From Pectinophora gossypiella (Eukaryota > Arthropoda > Insecta > Lepidoptera > Gelechiidae), in the NCBI RefSeq assembly GCF_024362695.1, contig NW_026063289.1:57825-121824 (forward strand): DNA of 64,000 nucleotides, read 5' to 3'. The notes under the pieces were generated by a model. The model was given only the letters and a program-made list of their open reading frames with translations, ran no database searches and was not told where the DNA came from. The position numbers were made by a program, and so were the translations under genes. Shown piece after piece: positions 31,411 to 42,501 of this stretch. Every line of letters begins with the position of its first letter. Within the stretch, counting starts at the first letter, position 1.

Positions 31411-31924
31411 AGTATGTAATATAAATTAATTTAATTGTAAACAACATCTATTACCTTATATCTAAATATCTTGAATTATTATTCTGTGCAGCTAATTGAA
31501 ATTACCTTTGTACCACCATAAATCGGTAGCTATCATTACCCACGGCTACAAATCATTTTTGTGGGTTCATATAAATCTATACCTATTACCGGTCATTCTA
31601 TATTACCAACATTCTTAATTTGAATATAAATATTTTCTTTTACATTAATGGTCGTAAAACCCAATGTTGTGTTAAATCGAATAATTTTATTATAGCGTCT
31701 AGAAAACCGGGTCTTACGATTAAAATCTTTGTATAGTGAATTTCAAAATGAACAACCTCATGTCTATTCAAAAACTTAACTGCTTTATGAAACTGTGTGA
31801 AAAGATTAACTTAAATATACTTTGTTAATTAGGTACATTAAGCTGGAAGCGTGCATCAATCAGCCGAGTGTTAGGCTCATCTGTCGACGTGTATGGGGAC
31901 ATACACGCGGTCAGGATGGACGAG
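31411..31924. other. Gypsy-C region before the 3' LTR
   Basis: AT-rich, no gene. Near 31868 the motif GAGTGTTAGGCTCATCTG resembles the LTR start GAGTGTTAGGCTGAATAG at 31923, which suggests a short duplication of the LTR edge. Confidence 0.4.
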
Positions 31925-32070
31925 TGTTAGGCTGAATAGTTCGTTGACAGTTATAAGACATTTTTCTATAAATGGCAACACAAGAATGGGGTTTTCAAAT
32001 CGGACGGATTGATATACGCTCTCTTGCGTTGGGGACCTTGTCGACATCGGACGTGTTTACCAAGTTAAGT
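31925..32070 (+). repeat. Gypsy-C 3' LTR, truncated
   Basis: The sequence matches the 5' LTR from TGTTAGGCTGAATAG to ACCAAGTTAAGT with a few changes, for example GGGGTTTTC for GGGGTTGTC and GATATAC for GATACAC. The remaining 70 bp, including the poly(A) signal, are absent. Confidence 0.75.
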
Positions 32071-33591
32071 TGAAACACTAGATTTTTAGCTACCTTATAA
32101 GGCAGGTAGTTAAATAGAAAAGGTGTTATGAAAATACATAAAATAGTATGTTTCAGAAAATTTATAAAGTGGTGTTTACCTGAAGGGCACAGCTAGATGT
32201 TATAGACCGGTGAGCATGAGACAAAGAAAACTCCCTTGAATTTGTACAATGTATATTTTACAATTATAATTATTAAAGTACAACCATGGGCAGGTAAAAA
32301 CCCTATGGAGGGAGACAGGTCGCGCTTTGGTCCGTCAGGTTAATTGTCACACCGTAACAACCATGGGATATCACTATGTTTAAAAACACTGTCCGTACAC
32401 CTGTAGGCACCTCACTTACTCGAGGACCTCCGACTATCAGGCCTACCTGAGGCGTTCCGGAATACCGTACAGGTGATGAGTTGAGGCCGGCTCAGGCCAG
32501 GGCGTGCTGGACGATGGCGGCGCAGCGGGCCAACTGTTACGCAGCTGGCGGGCTGCACGTCCACCGGTCAACCTCGCAGTCCTTCACCGGGCCTTATCCG
32601 GAGTGTTGACAAAAGGAGAGGCGCGGCACATCCACATGCGCGCCGCACAAAGGAAAGCTTCGAAGTGCAAACAACCAAGGCAAGCTCCGCCGTAATGAAG
32701 CTTGAAATAACTTGCAAACGCAGAAGAAAACAGCAGGAATCTTCATTCACAAAACATTGTTGAAATCATCTGATCCAATCATAAACTTCTTCTTACATTA
32801 AACTAGCAAAACGTTAGACGTTAAAAACTTGCAAAAACGTTAAAACTTAAAGAAAAACCCCATCTGCAACAAGGAATGGCAATGATTAGCATGTGGTTCA
32901 GCTGACAGCGTGGCAATGCAACTCACGAGTGTAAAACAAAGAAAATAACTTACAGGTTCATCCGGGATAGTTGGGCATCGCTCGGATGAAACCTAAACCC
33001 ACCCACTGGACCTTCGGCGATGGGATTTCAGTGATGTTGCTGAAAACAAGGACCTCGAGGTTATCACAAAGTTGGTGCAAAAATATGCACGAAGAATTGC
33101 AAGGAGTTACCATCTCGGTTAAGTTATTTGTTTTACTTAAGACATCGGCTCTTGATGCCGCCGATAAATTGTGGCTTTAATATTTGCCCACATTGGGGTT
33201 TCGGCAATGGAGTCTCCGGCGCTCTCGCGACGTCCCCACTTTCCCAAAACCTGTCTCAGCTCAGCCAGCTGTCACTCTGACACAAGAACCACGAACAAAG
33301 TTGCCAAACTAGAAAAAATCTACCAAACCATAAATTCGCCGAATCAACGACAACAATCGATCGACTTGTTTGATCCCAAAATTTAAACAATATAATTATA
33401 ATATATCAAAAAAGATAATTTTAATATACCAAATTTTGAAGAAAATAAAATAATTAAAAATATTCGGGCCCATCGATAACCCTGCAGCGCCATCTGTGAT
33501 TTCCTGCGGGTAAAATATAAAAACAACGTTATATCGTCAGAAACCACAAGATGTCGCTACAAGGCTCGTTGGTCCGAAATGCTTCGTTACA
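32071..33591 (-). other. Probable LTR and flank of Gypsy-D
   Basis: On the minus strand, GGGTAGGGGGGTAT followed by TGTAACGAAGC (starting at 33591) looks like a polypurine tract and an LTR start. The LTR would extend toward lower coordinates, but I could not fix its end; a long LTR ending near 32240 is possible. A GC-rich part lies at 32400-32700. Small open frames are not convincing. Confidence 0.4.
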
Positions 33592-33594
33592 ATA

Positions 33595-33606
33595 CCCCCC
33601 TACCCA
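33595..33606 (-). other. Polypurine tract of Gypsy-D
   Basis: GTGGGTAGGGGGG on the minus strand immediately precedes TATTGTAACG. It would prime plus-strand DNA synthesis at the edge of the 3' LTR. Confidence 0.5.
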
Positions 33607-34560
33607 CGAGAGGTTTCGAACTGGGTGAGAAACACGGCTGCCCTCAGCCATAGAGCCTGGAGCGCACAACCAGTCTAAATTTTAACGATTTAAAAAAAAA
33701 ATCTGCCACAAAAGACAAGACAACTAAACAATTTATAAAAAAAAACGTAACGAAGCACAACTCAAACATATAAACAGCACAACCCTAAGCACAACAATTA
33801 CCCCGACCTGTTATTCTTCACCATTCATTGATCACCTTTCACTTCTTTCATAAAGTAGCACCCAGTATCCATTTCACTGGGTGTCACCCACATTCATAAC
33901 CCTGATGAGCTGACGACTATCTTAGTGTCACTCGATATCCCAATTCTAAAGACAAAGACAAAAAAAAAACAACAGTTGCTAGAGGCTTATTTAAGGAGTC
34001 ACTACCCGCTCCGTCGAAAGAGAAAAAAAACAATGAGTAACCTAATAAGGTTCCCTATCAAAAAATTAATTCCTAACAAATGGCTACTTTAATGCCTAAA
34101 AAATGTTGACACGAGCAACATGAAAACTATCTTAAATGGTTGGCTATAACCGCCTAAACAAAAAACATAAAAATATGAAACGCTAAGTTGAGCGTTCATA
34201 AAAACGCTGCGTTGCAGACGCTAGTGTGTATGGGCCTTATCAGCGCACCATCAACACACAAAAAAAAATTAAACATAAAACATTTATTGGTAAATCTAGT
34301 GACTTTTAAATCAAAAGACTACATAAAAAAACGTGACTGTATAAATATACGTAGGTTGTTACTAGGTCCTAATGACACAAGTAAACACACCAAAGTTTTA
34401 TTTTTCTAAATTAAAATGTTATGAAAGCTAATTATGAAAAAGAAAAATACTGTAGCTTTCTTTATAAATGTAAATTTAAATTGAGCCAAAACAATGATCC
34501 AAACCGGTAAATTTTGTTTTAAAAAAAATATGACTAGGGGAACACGGGGCAATTTGAAAA

Positions 34561-36149
34561 TTAAATTTTTAAATCTTTTATATGCCAAGAACCTAAGTTC
34601 TTGCCACTAAATGAGACCAATTCGTATACCAAGGGTGATAAGACCTTTTTAATCACGCACTGCTCGTATTTTGGGGCAAGTTTCGAGGCTTTAAAATTTG
34701 CGGCGTCACTCTGTACGTACGTTTTCCGCCACACCACTTGACCTTCGCGCAAAGTATTAACGTTACGGCGTCGCAGGTTGTAGTACTTCGCGTTCGTCGT
34801 GTGAGCCTTCTCGATATTATCCCGAACCTTTTGAAAAATATCCCGAAGGACCCCAAATTCACCCGCATACTCGTCCCTTGGCATAGAGACCTCATATTCC
34901 CTGTCGTCATTTTTATAAAAAGAACCGTTAATAATTGGTTCTCGGCCATGGACTAAAAAGAATGGACTAAAACCAGTCGTTTCGTTCACCGCACTATTAA
35001 TTGCAAACTGCACCTTAAATAAATGAAGATCCCATGTCCTATGATCGTCAGCTACATAAGACGAAACAGCTGTCATGACTGTTTTGTTGTACCTTTCCAC
35101 CATGTTAATCTGTGGCGTGTACCTAGGCCCGTAGTGAACTCGTGGAATATTGTACTTCTTGAGAAGGCCACTGAATTCTGATCCCGTGAATTGAACCCCA
35201 TTGTCGGTAATTACGGTTTCAGGAATCCCGTGAGCTAGAAGCACATAATTCTCAAAGTTTTTAGCTACTGCAGCACTAGTCGCTCGACGAAGTGGAAATA
35301 ACATGGTGTACTTTGAAAAACAGCATGTTACTACTAAAAGGTGCATGTAACCCGAACGTGATCGTGGAAGAGGTCCTACCAAATCTACGGATACAGCTTG
35401 AAACGGCCTATAGCATTGCTTAGGCTGACCCATGATCCCAGGAGTGAGTTTGGTCCTGTGCTTATAAGCGGAACAAATACTACATTTGTTGACAAAATCA
35501 AGCACGTCGCGGTACATTCCTGGCCAGAAATACCTCAAACACAACCTACGGTGCGTTTTAAACACTCCGAGGTGTGCCGACGTCGGTGGTTCGTGGTTTT
35601 CGGACATGACCTGCAGACGGTTTGACTTTGGCACAACAATCTTCCAATCAAACTCCTGAGTCAGGGCATACTTACTCTTGCTGTATCGTAGAAGAGTAAC
35701 ATTTTCGACGCGATAATTAGGATAATTTTTGGGATAAGCCGTACAACCAGAGAAAACCTTATCATACCACTCATCACCGGTTCCTGCATTTGGAGCATTG
35801 ATGGCATCCACATGCAGCAATCGTGAGAGGGCATCAGGGACGACATTATCCTTCCCTTTCCTATGCTCGATTGTAAAATTAAATTGGGATAACCTACAAC
35901 CCCAACGAGCTAAGCGTCCCGTAGGATTCTCCAAATTCATGAACCACCTAAGCGAAGCGTGATCGGTTACGACGGTGAATGGTCTACTACCTAAATATGG
36001 TTCAAATTTTTCAACCGCGTACACAACTGCTAACGCCTCCCTTTCGGTAGCACTATAGTTACGTTCGTTTTTGTTAAGGGATCTGCTGATATAAGCGATA
36101 GGGCGGTCATGGCCATCAATATTCTGCGCTAACACACCTCCTACGCCAA
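34561..36149 (-). pseudogene. Gypsy-D pol: RNase H and integrase
   Basis: A stop-free frame of over 525 codons. RNase H is represented by RPIAYISRSLNKNERNYSAT, EREALAVVYAVEKFEPYL and FTVVTDHASLRWFM. The integrase zinc domain follows (THRRLCLRYFWPGMY, CSICSAYK), then the catalytic core with Asp in VSVDLVGPLPRSRSGYM, Asp in VITDNGVQFTGSEF and Glu in NMVERYNKTV, and a C-terminal region (VVWRKTYVQS) that may bind DNA. The frame reaches the Gypsy-B LTR without a start codon of its own, so the methionine at 36135 is internal. Everything N-terminal to RNase H is missing. Confidence 0.88.
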
Positions 36150-36490
36150 TTAGTTGTACCCCCGAAGCACTAAACCTCAGAAATCACCGACCCTATATAA
36201 GGCGTCGAGACCGGTGAAACTTTTTCATTTCTCTGCGAGCGCCTGCGACGTACACAGCTTAAGAGGACTGTAGTGTGTTACGTAATCCGGGTCACGTGAG
36301 CCATTTTGTTTTGTTTTGTAAATTGTTATTTTCATAATTTTCTTTATTTATTTGTAAAGTTATGTTCTATGAAAGTGGGTTGTGACGTTTCTTGAGTAAT
36401 TTGTGAAGATTGTTTTAAATTGTTAAATAAAGAGATTAGGGTTTTTGTTTGATTATTTTTTTTTTATTTTTATTTCACTTTTGATCCTAA
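36150..36490 (+). repeat. Gypsy-B 5' LTR
   Basis: It starts TTAGTTGTACCCCCG and ends TTTTGATCCTAA, so the tips are TTAG/CTAA inverted. CCCTATATAAGGCG near 36191 is a TATA-like box and GTTAAATAAAGAG near 36422 a poly(A) signal. A copy without visible differences is at 49072-49412. The exact edges are uncertain by 1-2 nt. Confidence 0.88.
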
Positions 36491-36492
36491 GA

Positions 36493-36503
36493 TCAGAAGT
36501 GGG
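36493..36503 (+). other. Primer-binding site, tRNA-Leu-like
   Basis: TCAGAAGTGGGAT directly behind the LTR is complementary to the 3' arm of insect tRNA-Leu (ATCCCACTTCTGA), excluding the terminal residues. This internal priming is characteristic of mdg3/Micropia-like elements. Confidence 0.65.
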
Positions 36504-36646
36504 ATAAAGGACTTGTTAACGCCCATATAAGAAACAAATCTACCCACATCTTTTTGATATCTTTTTCTCACAATTTATTTTTGTTGTTGTTGTTTTCGTG
36601 AAACCTTTTTTTCTGATTTTATTACGTTATTTCTCATACACCCGCC

Positions 36647-38085
36647 ATGCGGAGTAGATCTCGTAATCGCTCGGGAACGCGATCACAAAATGGCTCGCGT
36701 TCTCGCTCAAGGCGTCGTCGCCGTTATTCAAGCAGATCGCGTGACCGTTCGCGAAGTAGATCGCGATCATGGGAATATTTTAAACGGATATTAAGAAGGC
36801 TGCGTAGCTCATCCCGCGGTGATCGTTCGCGTCATCAGTGTTCGACACGTATGTTGCGAAGTCGTTCTCGTAGTGTAAGTTCGCGCCGTTCTCGTACTAG
36901 TCGCCGTTCACGTACTCGTCGTCGCTCGCGTTCCGGCCGTAGCCGAAGTCGCCGTCCAGTAGACGACCGCCAGCGTTCACGCAATCGTAGCATATCACGA
37001 CATACCCCACCGTTAGAGGCTCGGTTATCTAACTCGAGGGTGACTACCGCGCTTAGGTCGTCAACGTCATGTAACGAATCAAATGTAGCACCACCGTCGG
37101 AGAATACTCCGATTCCAAATAATGACTCTAACGTTCGCGGCGTATCTATCGTGTCAACCGCTCAGCGCTCTGAGGCGTCCACCCTCGCACAGGCTTTAGT
37201 TGAAGTAATTAAGTCCGTACAGCCTGTTAGGTCACACAATTACTTTGTGTCCAATTTTGATCCCGCTATTAATAGTATCGAGACCTGGTGTGATGAGGTG
37301 GACCGCGCCAGAGACACTAATGGTTGGTCCGACCATGAGTGTCTATCACGCGTCGCATCATGCCTCAAAGGCGATGCAAAAGTATGGTTATCTGAGTGGG
37401 TCACCAACGACAGGACGTGGTCAAATTTCAAAAGGGAATTCAAACCGCTATGCCCCAGTAAACTTGATTTTGCCAACATTTTATTTGAAACCATGAAAAC
37501 AACGTCAGATCAGTATAGTACGTATGCGGAGTATGCTCGACGGACACTTTTGCGTTTAAGGGTAGTTCAGGGTCTTAGTGATGAACTGAGAACGCTCATA
37601 GTCATTCGCGGTATCGACAGCCCTCAAGTACGCGCAGCGGCTGCTAATGCAGCGCTGACCCCTGAAAGTTTGGTTCAATTTCTGTCGATCTATGTTAAAC
37701 CAAACAAGAACAAACAAGATGCGCGTTCTCAGGTCTTACCTAAGAAGCGATTTAATCAAAGTCATCCGAACCGATCGTCTACTAAGTGTTTTACGTGTGG
37801 CTTGAAAGGTCACATGAGTCGCGATTGTACTAAGAGATCTACGACTGCATCTGACCCTGCACCTTCCTCCAAACCCGGTACTTCCAGTGCCAGTTGCACA
37901 TTCTGTAAAAAACCGGGGCATACTGAAGCCAAGTGTTTCGCCAAGGCACGATCAGAGTCCCGTAATCCCCATAGGGTTAATTTGTGTGTTGATCGGTCGT
38001 CTCACCCTAACAATGATATAACGACTGCGGTAGTTGAAGGGGTACCAATGGACGTACTCATTGACAGCGGCGCATTGAACAAAAT
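36647..38085 (+). CDS. Gypsy-B gag and start of protease
   Basis: The first 130 residues are an Arg/Ser-rich domain (SRSRDRSRSRSRS, SRRSRTSRRSRTRRRSRS) like those of splicing factors. The capsid-like part follows (ETWCDEVDRARDTNGWSDHE, VWLSEWVTNDRTWSNFKREF), then two zinc knuckles, CFTCGLKGHMSRDC and CTFCKKPGHTEAKC, that bind the element RNA. The frame continues without a stop into the retropepsin active site VPMDVLIDSGA, so gag and pol share a frame here. At 38086 a LINE tail interrupts the protease. The ATG at 36647 opens the Arg/Ser domain about 150 nt behind the primer site. Confidence 0.88.
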
Positions 38086-38700
38086 TCAAATTCAATTCAA
38101 ATTCAAAAATATCTTTATTCAGTAGGTAACATAGTTACACTTTGAATCGTCAATTTTACATAACGAACGTCTCATCCGCCTAAAACTACTGCAGCTTCTC
38201 ACAACCTGTATAGCCGGGGAAAAGAAGCTGCAAGAAAAACCTCGGCACAGGGCCCTAGACGTTCTTTAAAAAAATAAAAATAAACATAAAACATAAAATA
38301 TTGGTATACAATTGAGTAATTTAGCTGCCTAATATCGGTTCTCAGACAGTTAATCCCATGCATTCATATCTTCTAAATAATCACTAACTTTATAATAACC
38401 TTTTTTGTAAAGTTTTTGTTTAACTACTGTCTTAAAACAGTTGAAAGGCAAATTCTGAATGTCAATGGGAATCTTATTGTAAAAACGTATACATTGCCCC
38501 TTAAAAGATTTAGTAATCTTATGTAATCGACTGACTTGTAAAGCAAGTTTATTTTTATTCCTGGTATTAACAATGTGCCGATCGCTATTTTTCGCAAATA
38601 ATCCTATATGTTTTTTTACATATATTAAGTTTTCAAAGATATATTGTGATGCCAAAGTTAAAATATTTCCCTTATCTCTGCAGACGTTCTTAGGCACTTG
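38086..38700 (-). mobile_element. LINE tail inserted in Gypsy-B protease
   Basis: On the minus strand a C-terminal segment of about 110 residues (LASQYIFENLIYVKKHIGLF, NTRNKNKLAL, CIRFYNKIPIDIQNLP, GYYKVSDYL) is followed by a 3' UTR and the end CTGAATAAAGATATTTTTG with an AATTTG-rich tail. This C-terminus is common to CR1/Daphne-like insect LINEs. It is a 5'-truncated insertion of about 615 bp. Some protease codons between its two sides appear to be missing. Confidence 0.8.
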
Positions 38701-38703
38701 CCT

Positions 38704-40112
38704 TGTCAACCAAAACCTAGACGCTGTGTATTAAAAGGTATCAGCGATAAGGAAATAGTGTCTAACTCATACGTTACCACTACAATCGAACTCAACAATA
38801 TCTCCATCGAAGCAGAGCTAGTAGTCGTACCCTCATCTTGTATGAATACGTCCATCATAATTGGTACGGACATACTGAACCGAAAAGGGGTGATGTATGT
38901 TCGAACCAAAGATGCACAGTATTTGACTCATTCCTCTGATGCGCCTCTATGCGTCAACGCTGTTAAGGTTAATGATGGCATCGAGATAAACACTCAACTT
39001 CAGGGCGATGAACGCGAAGCTTTGATGAAGGTAATTAATGAATTTTCCGAGTTCTTGATTTCCGGAACGGCCGCGACTACTGTTAAGACGGGCGAAATGG
39101 ACATAAAATTAACAAGTTCCGATCCTGTGGTATATAGGCCGTACAAACTCTCTTACCAAGAGAAACTCAAAGTGCGGGAAATTACGAAAGATCTTTTAGA
39201 CAAGGGTGTGATTCGTAGGTCTCAATCTCAATACGCAAGCCCGATCATACTGGTTAAGAAACGCGATGGATCGGACAGGCTTTGTGTCGATTTTAGGGCT
39301 TTAAATCGAGTTACTATCAAGGACAGATACCCTCTTCCTTTGATCGATGACCATATCGATCGGCTAGGTAGTTACAAATATTTTACTAGCCTCGATATGG
39401 CCACGGGGTTCCATCAGATCCCAATCAAAGAGGAGTGTATCCACCTCACCGGATTCGTGACACCCGAGGACCACTTCGAATATTTGAAGATGCCGTTTGG
39501 CTTAGCCAATATCGTGTACCAACGAATAATTAATGACACTTTACGCGAATTAATAGACAGCGGGAAAGTACTAGTGTACGTAGACGACGTTCTTCCTTAG
39601 TAACTCAGTTTCTGAGGGCATTGAGCTTTTGCAAAAAGTCTTACGGACGCTGACTGAAGCCGGATTTTCGATAAACTTGCGTAAATGCACATTCCTTGCG
39701 ACAGAAGTCGAATATCTAGGTCGAGTTATCAGTGAGGGTCAGGTGAGACCGAGTCCTCGAAAAGTTGAAGCTCTGGCTAATTCACCTCCCCCAGACAATG
39801 TTAGACAAGTTCGCCAATTTCTTGGCCTCGCGGGTTACTTCCGCCGGTACATAAAGGATTATGCAAATAAGACCGCATGTATTTCCCACTTAACTAAGAA
39901 GGGTGTGGAATTTAATTGGGGCCCCGAGCAGGAAGAGGTGCGCCAGAGTCTCATCAAACACTTAACAGGTGCACCGGTCCTTGCAATATTCGATCCCAAG
40001 CTTCCAACTGAAGTGCACTCAGACGCAAGCAGTGCTGGTTATGGGGCGGTTCTTTTACAAACCCATGATGACGGGAAAAAACACGTAGTCGCTTACTTCA
40101 GCAAGGTGACTC
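38704..40112 (+). pseudogene. Gypsy-B pol: protease end, RT, RNase H start
   Basis: Protease ends with IIIGTDILNRKGVM. The RT shows YASPIILVKKRDGSDRLCVD, FTSLDMATGFHQIPI with the first catalytic Asp, and YVDDVL near 39580. A frameshift at about 39593 (CTTCCTTAG) breaks the frame; it resumes with EGIELLQKVLRTL, CTFLATEVEYLGRVI, RQVRQFLGLAGYFRRYI and the RNase H start AIFDPKLPTEVHSDASSAGYG. At 40112 LINE-F interrupts RNase H, which continues at 46632. Apart from the insertions only one frameshift disables it. Confidence 0.88.
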
Positions 40113-41016
40113 CGGACCGGACTCCGGACCGGACTCTACGTAGAGACCCAAAAAATTAAACTTTTACTTTTTATTGTTTTATTTACTTTACCCTATTTTA
40201 TTGCTTTTACATTGTATTTTATTCTTGTGTTTTCTTCTTTGTTGTTGTGCATGCCTGTACCTTGACTGCTCGACGGTTAATATCAGCACCTGGAAAGCTA
40301 TAAAACGGATTAGTTGGCAACGCTATACACACTCATCTTCACACACACAAACACACACACACACACACACACACATACACACACACATACACACCTACAC
40401 ACACAGATACATACACAAAACTTACCTGTTGACACGACGTACTCGGCCCCTCGTGGCTAGATCTGTTGGCCGCACTGACTGCTGCTGCGCGGCATACCTG
40501 AAAAAGACAACAAATAAATTAGTAGGTAGAACAAATCATTTTCACAACTAGTTGACCTCCCTATTGGAGACTATCACGACCTCCCTATTGGAGTATTTTA
40601 TTAACCGGCGAACACACACACATCCTCACACAACATACACGCACATACAAACACAACACACAGACAACACACAGACACGCTCAAACACACAAACGTAAAC
40701 ATAAACACTTACCTGAATACTCACCTGCAGTTTGATCTGACCCGGCGTACGCGCCCACTCTCTGCTGACACCACCTGCGGAACTGTAGACCGACTAGTTG
40801 CTGTACAACGGCACCTGAAACAAAATAAAATTATTAATCATTGACAAATTAGACGACAAAAATTTTAACTATTTAAATTCTAATTCTAATAAAAAATTTT
40901 CCTTTTAAATCTTTAGAACTTAATTTTATATATACACATTCTATCTACATTATAACCGTCTCTACTGGTAGAGACAAATTATACAATTTTGACATTGACG
41001 TGTACCCCTGAACGAC
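40113..41016 (+). promoter_or_regulatory. LINE-F 5' UTR
   Basis: It begins CGGACCGGACTCCGGACCGG, a direct repeat of ACTCCGGACCGG. CA-rich microsatellite tracts lie at about 40329-40420 and 40612-40700, and GACCTCCCTATTGGAG is repeated at 40554-40593. LINE promoters lie inside the 5' UTR, so this is where transcription control is expected; no specific motif was identified. Confidence 0.6.
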
Positions 41017-42501
41017 ATGAGTTTCGGATACAGAACCCCCGCAAAACGCGACCTGAACAAACCTGAGTCCCCAAAGGCCCCGCAAAAATTAGGAGCCAGC
41101 CCAACATCGCTAGCAAACGTAAGACTCAGTATAGACGCATGGGAAGCTGGGGAAATCGTCAATTTGACGAATCAGGTTACACCCCTTCCACGACCGAAAC
41201 CGACAGAAGCAGCCCCCCCAAGGACAACCCGTAAAAAGGCCCCCTCGCAAGCAAACATGATGGGGAAGGCAGGCGATTCGCCGGTTATGCCCTCCACACC
41301 AATTACCCGAGCAGCAAAGGCTAGGACCTGGGTGACGAAGGGGAAGACTTACCTTGGAGAGTCTAAAAATATTAAGACAGAACTGAAAAATGGGCTCCTT
41401 GCCGCTCTAGACAACCTATATAGGTGCTATAAAGAGGCGGAAGCCGATAAGACAGCAACATGGGGAACATTGGGTCCAGCTGAAATAGTAGAAACAGGGA
41501 AGAAGAGGTTAGGGGATGAGAGCGACAAAACCGAAACGGCAGGATTAAAGAAAAATGACAGGGAGGCAGAGGATAGGATACTCGAAAAAATTGAACAGCA
41601 GACGAGGCTACTCCTGGAAAACGGGAGAAAAATTGAAGAGCTCAAAGAGACCATAGAGAGAGCCAAGACATCGGAGGACCTAGAGCGAGTATCCTACGCG
41701 AGTGTAGTAGCGAGACCACCTGGAAGCGTGACCAGGGAGCGAACCGCTCTACACTCTGTCATAATCACATCGGCAAATACGGAAGAAACAGGAGAAGAGG
41801 TATTAGACAAAGTTAGGAAGGCGGTAAATGCGAAAGAAGGAGGGATAGAGGTTGAGAAAATACGGAAAGCCAAGGATAGAAAAGTAATACTGGGATGCAG
41901 AACAAAAGAGGAACGTCAGAGGGTGAAAAGCCGGATAGAGAGCGCAGGTCAACTTCTCAATGTCGAGGAGGTGAAAAATAAAGACCCGATGCTGATATTC
42001 AGAGGCGTCCTCCGCATTCACTCCGATGAGGAAGTGCTGAGGGCGCTGAGAAATCAAAACCGGGATATTTTTCACGGCCTCGACGGAGAGGAAGACCGGA
42101 TCTCGGTAAAATTCCGAAGAAACGCAAGAAACCCTAGTACAAACAACATAGTAGTCGTCACCTCCCCCAAAATCTGGAACCGGGCACTAAACAAAGGAAG
42201 AGTACGTATAGACCTGCAGACCATCTATGTTGAGGACCAATCCCCGCTAGTGCAGTGCACTCGCTGCCTGGGGTATGGGCACGGCAGGCGTTTCTGCAAG
42301 GAATCGGAGGATTTGTGCAGCCACTGTGCCGGGCCACACCTCAGAGCAGACTGTCCCCAGCGGGTGGTGGGCGACGCTCCTGAATGCCGAAACTGTGCCA
42401 AAGCAGAATTAGAAGATAGAGCCCACAATGCCTTCAGCAATATATGCCCTATCCGGGCTAAATGGGATCGACTGGCACGAGCTTCCGTGGCATATTGCTA
42501 A
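41017..42501 (+). CDS. LINE-F ORF1, gag-like protein
   Basis: This 494-residue protein would bind the LINE RNA and target the RNP. The N-terminus is basic and Pro-rich, a charged helical segment occupies residues about 150-240 (RILEKIEQQTRLLLENGRKI), a globular RNA-binding region follows, and the C-terminus carries three Cys/His knuckles: CTRCLGYGHGRRFC, CSHCAGPHLRADC and CRNCAKAELEDRAH ending in a further Cys. This three-knuckle layout is standard for R1, LOA and jockey ORF1. The ATG at 41017 is the first in a long stop-free frame. The 3' end overlaps ORF2 by 74 nt. Confidence 0.9.
   Translation: MSFGYRTPAKRDLNKPESPKAPQKLGASPTSLANVRLSIDAWEAGEIVNLTNQVTPLPRPKPTEAAPPRTTRKKAPSQANMMGKAGDSPVMPSTPITRAAKARTWVTKGKTYLGESKNIKTELKNGLLAALDNLYRCYKEAEADKTATWGTLGPAEIVETGKKRLGDESDKTETAGLKKNDREAEDRILEKIEQQTRLLLENGRKIEELKETIERAKTSEDLERVSYASVVARPPGSVTRERTALHSVIITSANTEETGEEVLDKVRKAVNAKEGGIEVEKIRKAKDRKVILGCRTKEERQRVKSRIESAGQLLNVEEVKNKDPMLIFRGVLRIHSDEEVLRALRNQNRDIFHGLDGEEDRISVKFRRNARNPSTNNIVVVTSPKIWNRALNKGRVRIDLQTIYVEDQSPLVQCTRCLGYGHGRRFCKESEDLCSHCAGPHLRADCPQRVVGDAPECRNCAKAELEDRAHNAFSNICPIRAKWDRLARASVAYC

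Larger units (their letters stand above)
26480..32070 (+). mobile_element. Gypsy-C, internally deleted Ty3/gypsy element
   Basis: A 217 bp 5' LTR is followed by a tRNA-Leu-like primer site, a long leader, two gag segments, a degenerate protease and then, after loss of RT and RNase H, the integrase zinc-binding and C-terminal parts. A 146 bp piece of the same LTR lies at 31925-32070. Without polymerase it is non-autonomous. Its gag has an Arg/Ser-rich N-terminus like that of Gypsy-B, so the two are related. Confidence 0.78.
33592..36149 (-). mobile_element. Gypsy-D, RNase H-integrase half of a gypsy element
   Basis: The element holds an open RNase H-integrase frame, about 950 bp of AT-rich 3' non-coding sequence (33607-34560) and a polypurine tract. 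It is cut at 36149 by the Gypsy-B LTR in the middle of RNase H. The expected RT half is not found on the other side of Gypsy-B at 49413, so the rest was deleted or displaced. It is a different lineage from Gypsy-A/B. Confidence 0.75.

Noticed and set aside
32504..32695. GC-rich short ORFs as host exons
   Set aside because: No domain, both strands open in GC-rich sequence, and the place fits a probable LTR region of Gypsy-D.
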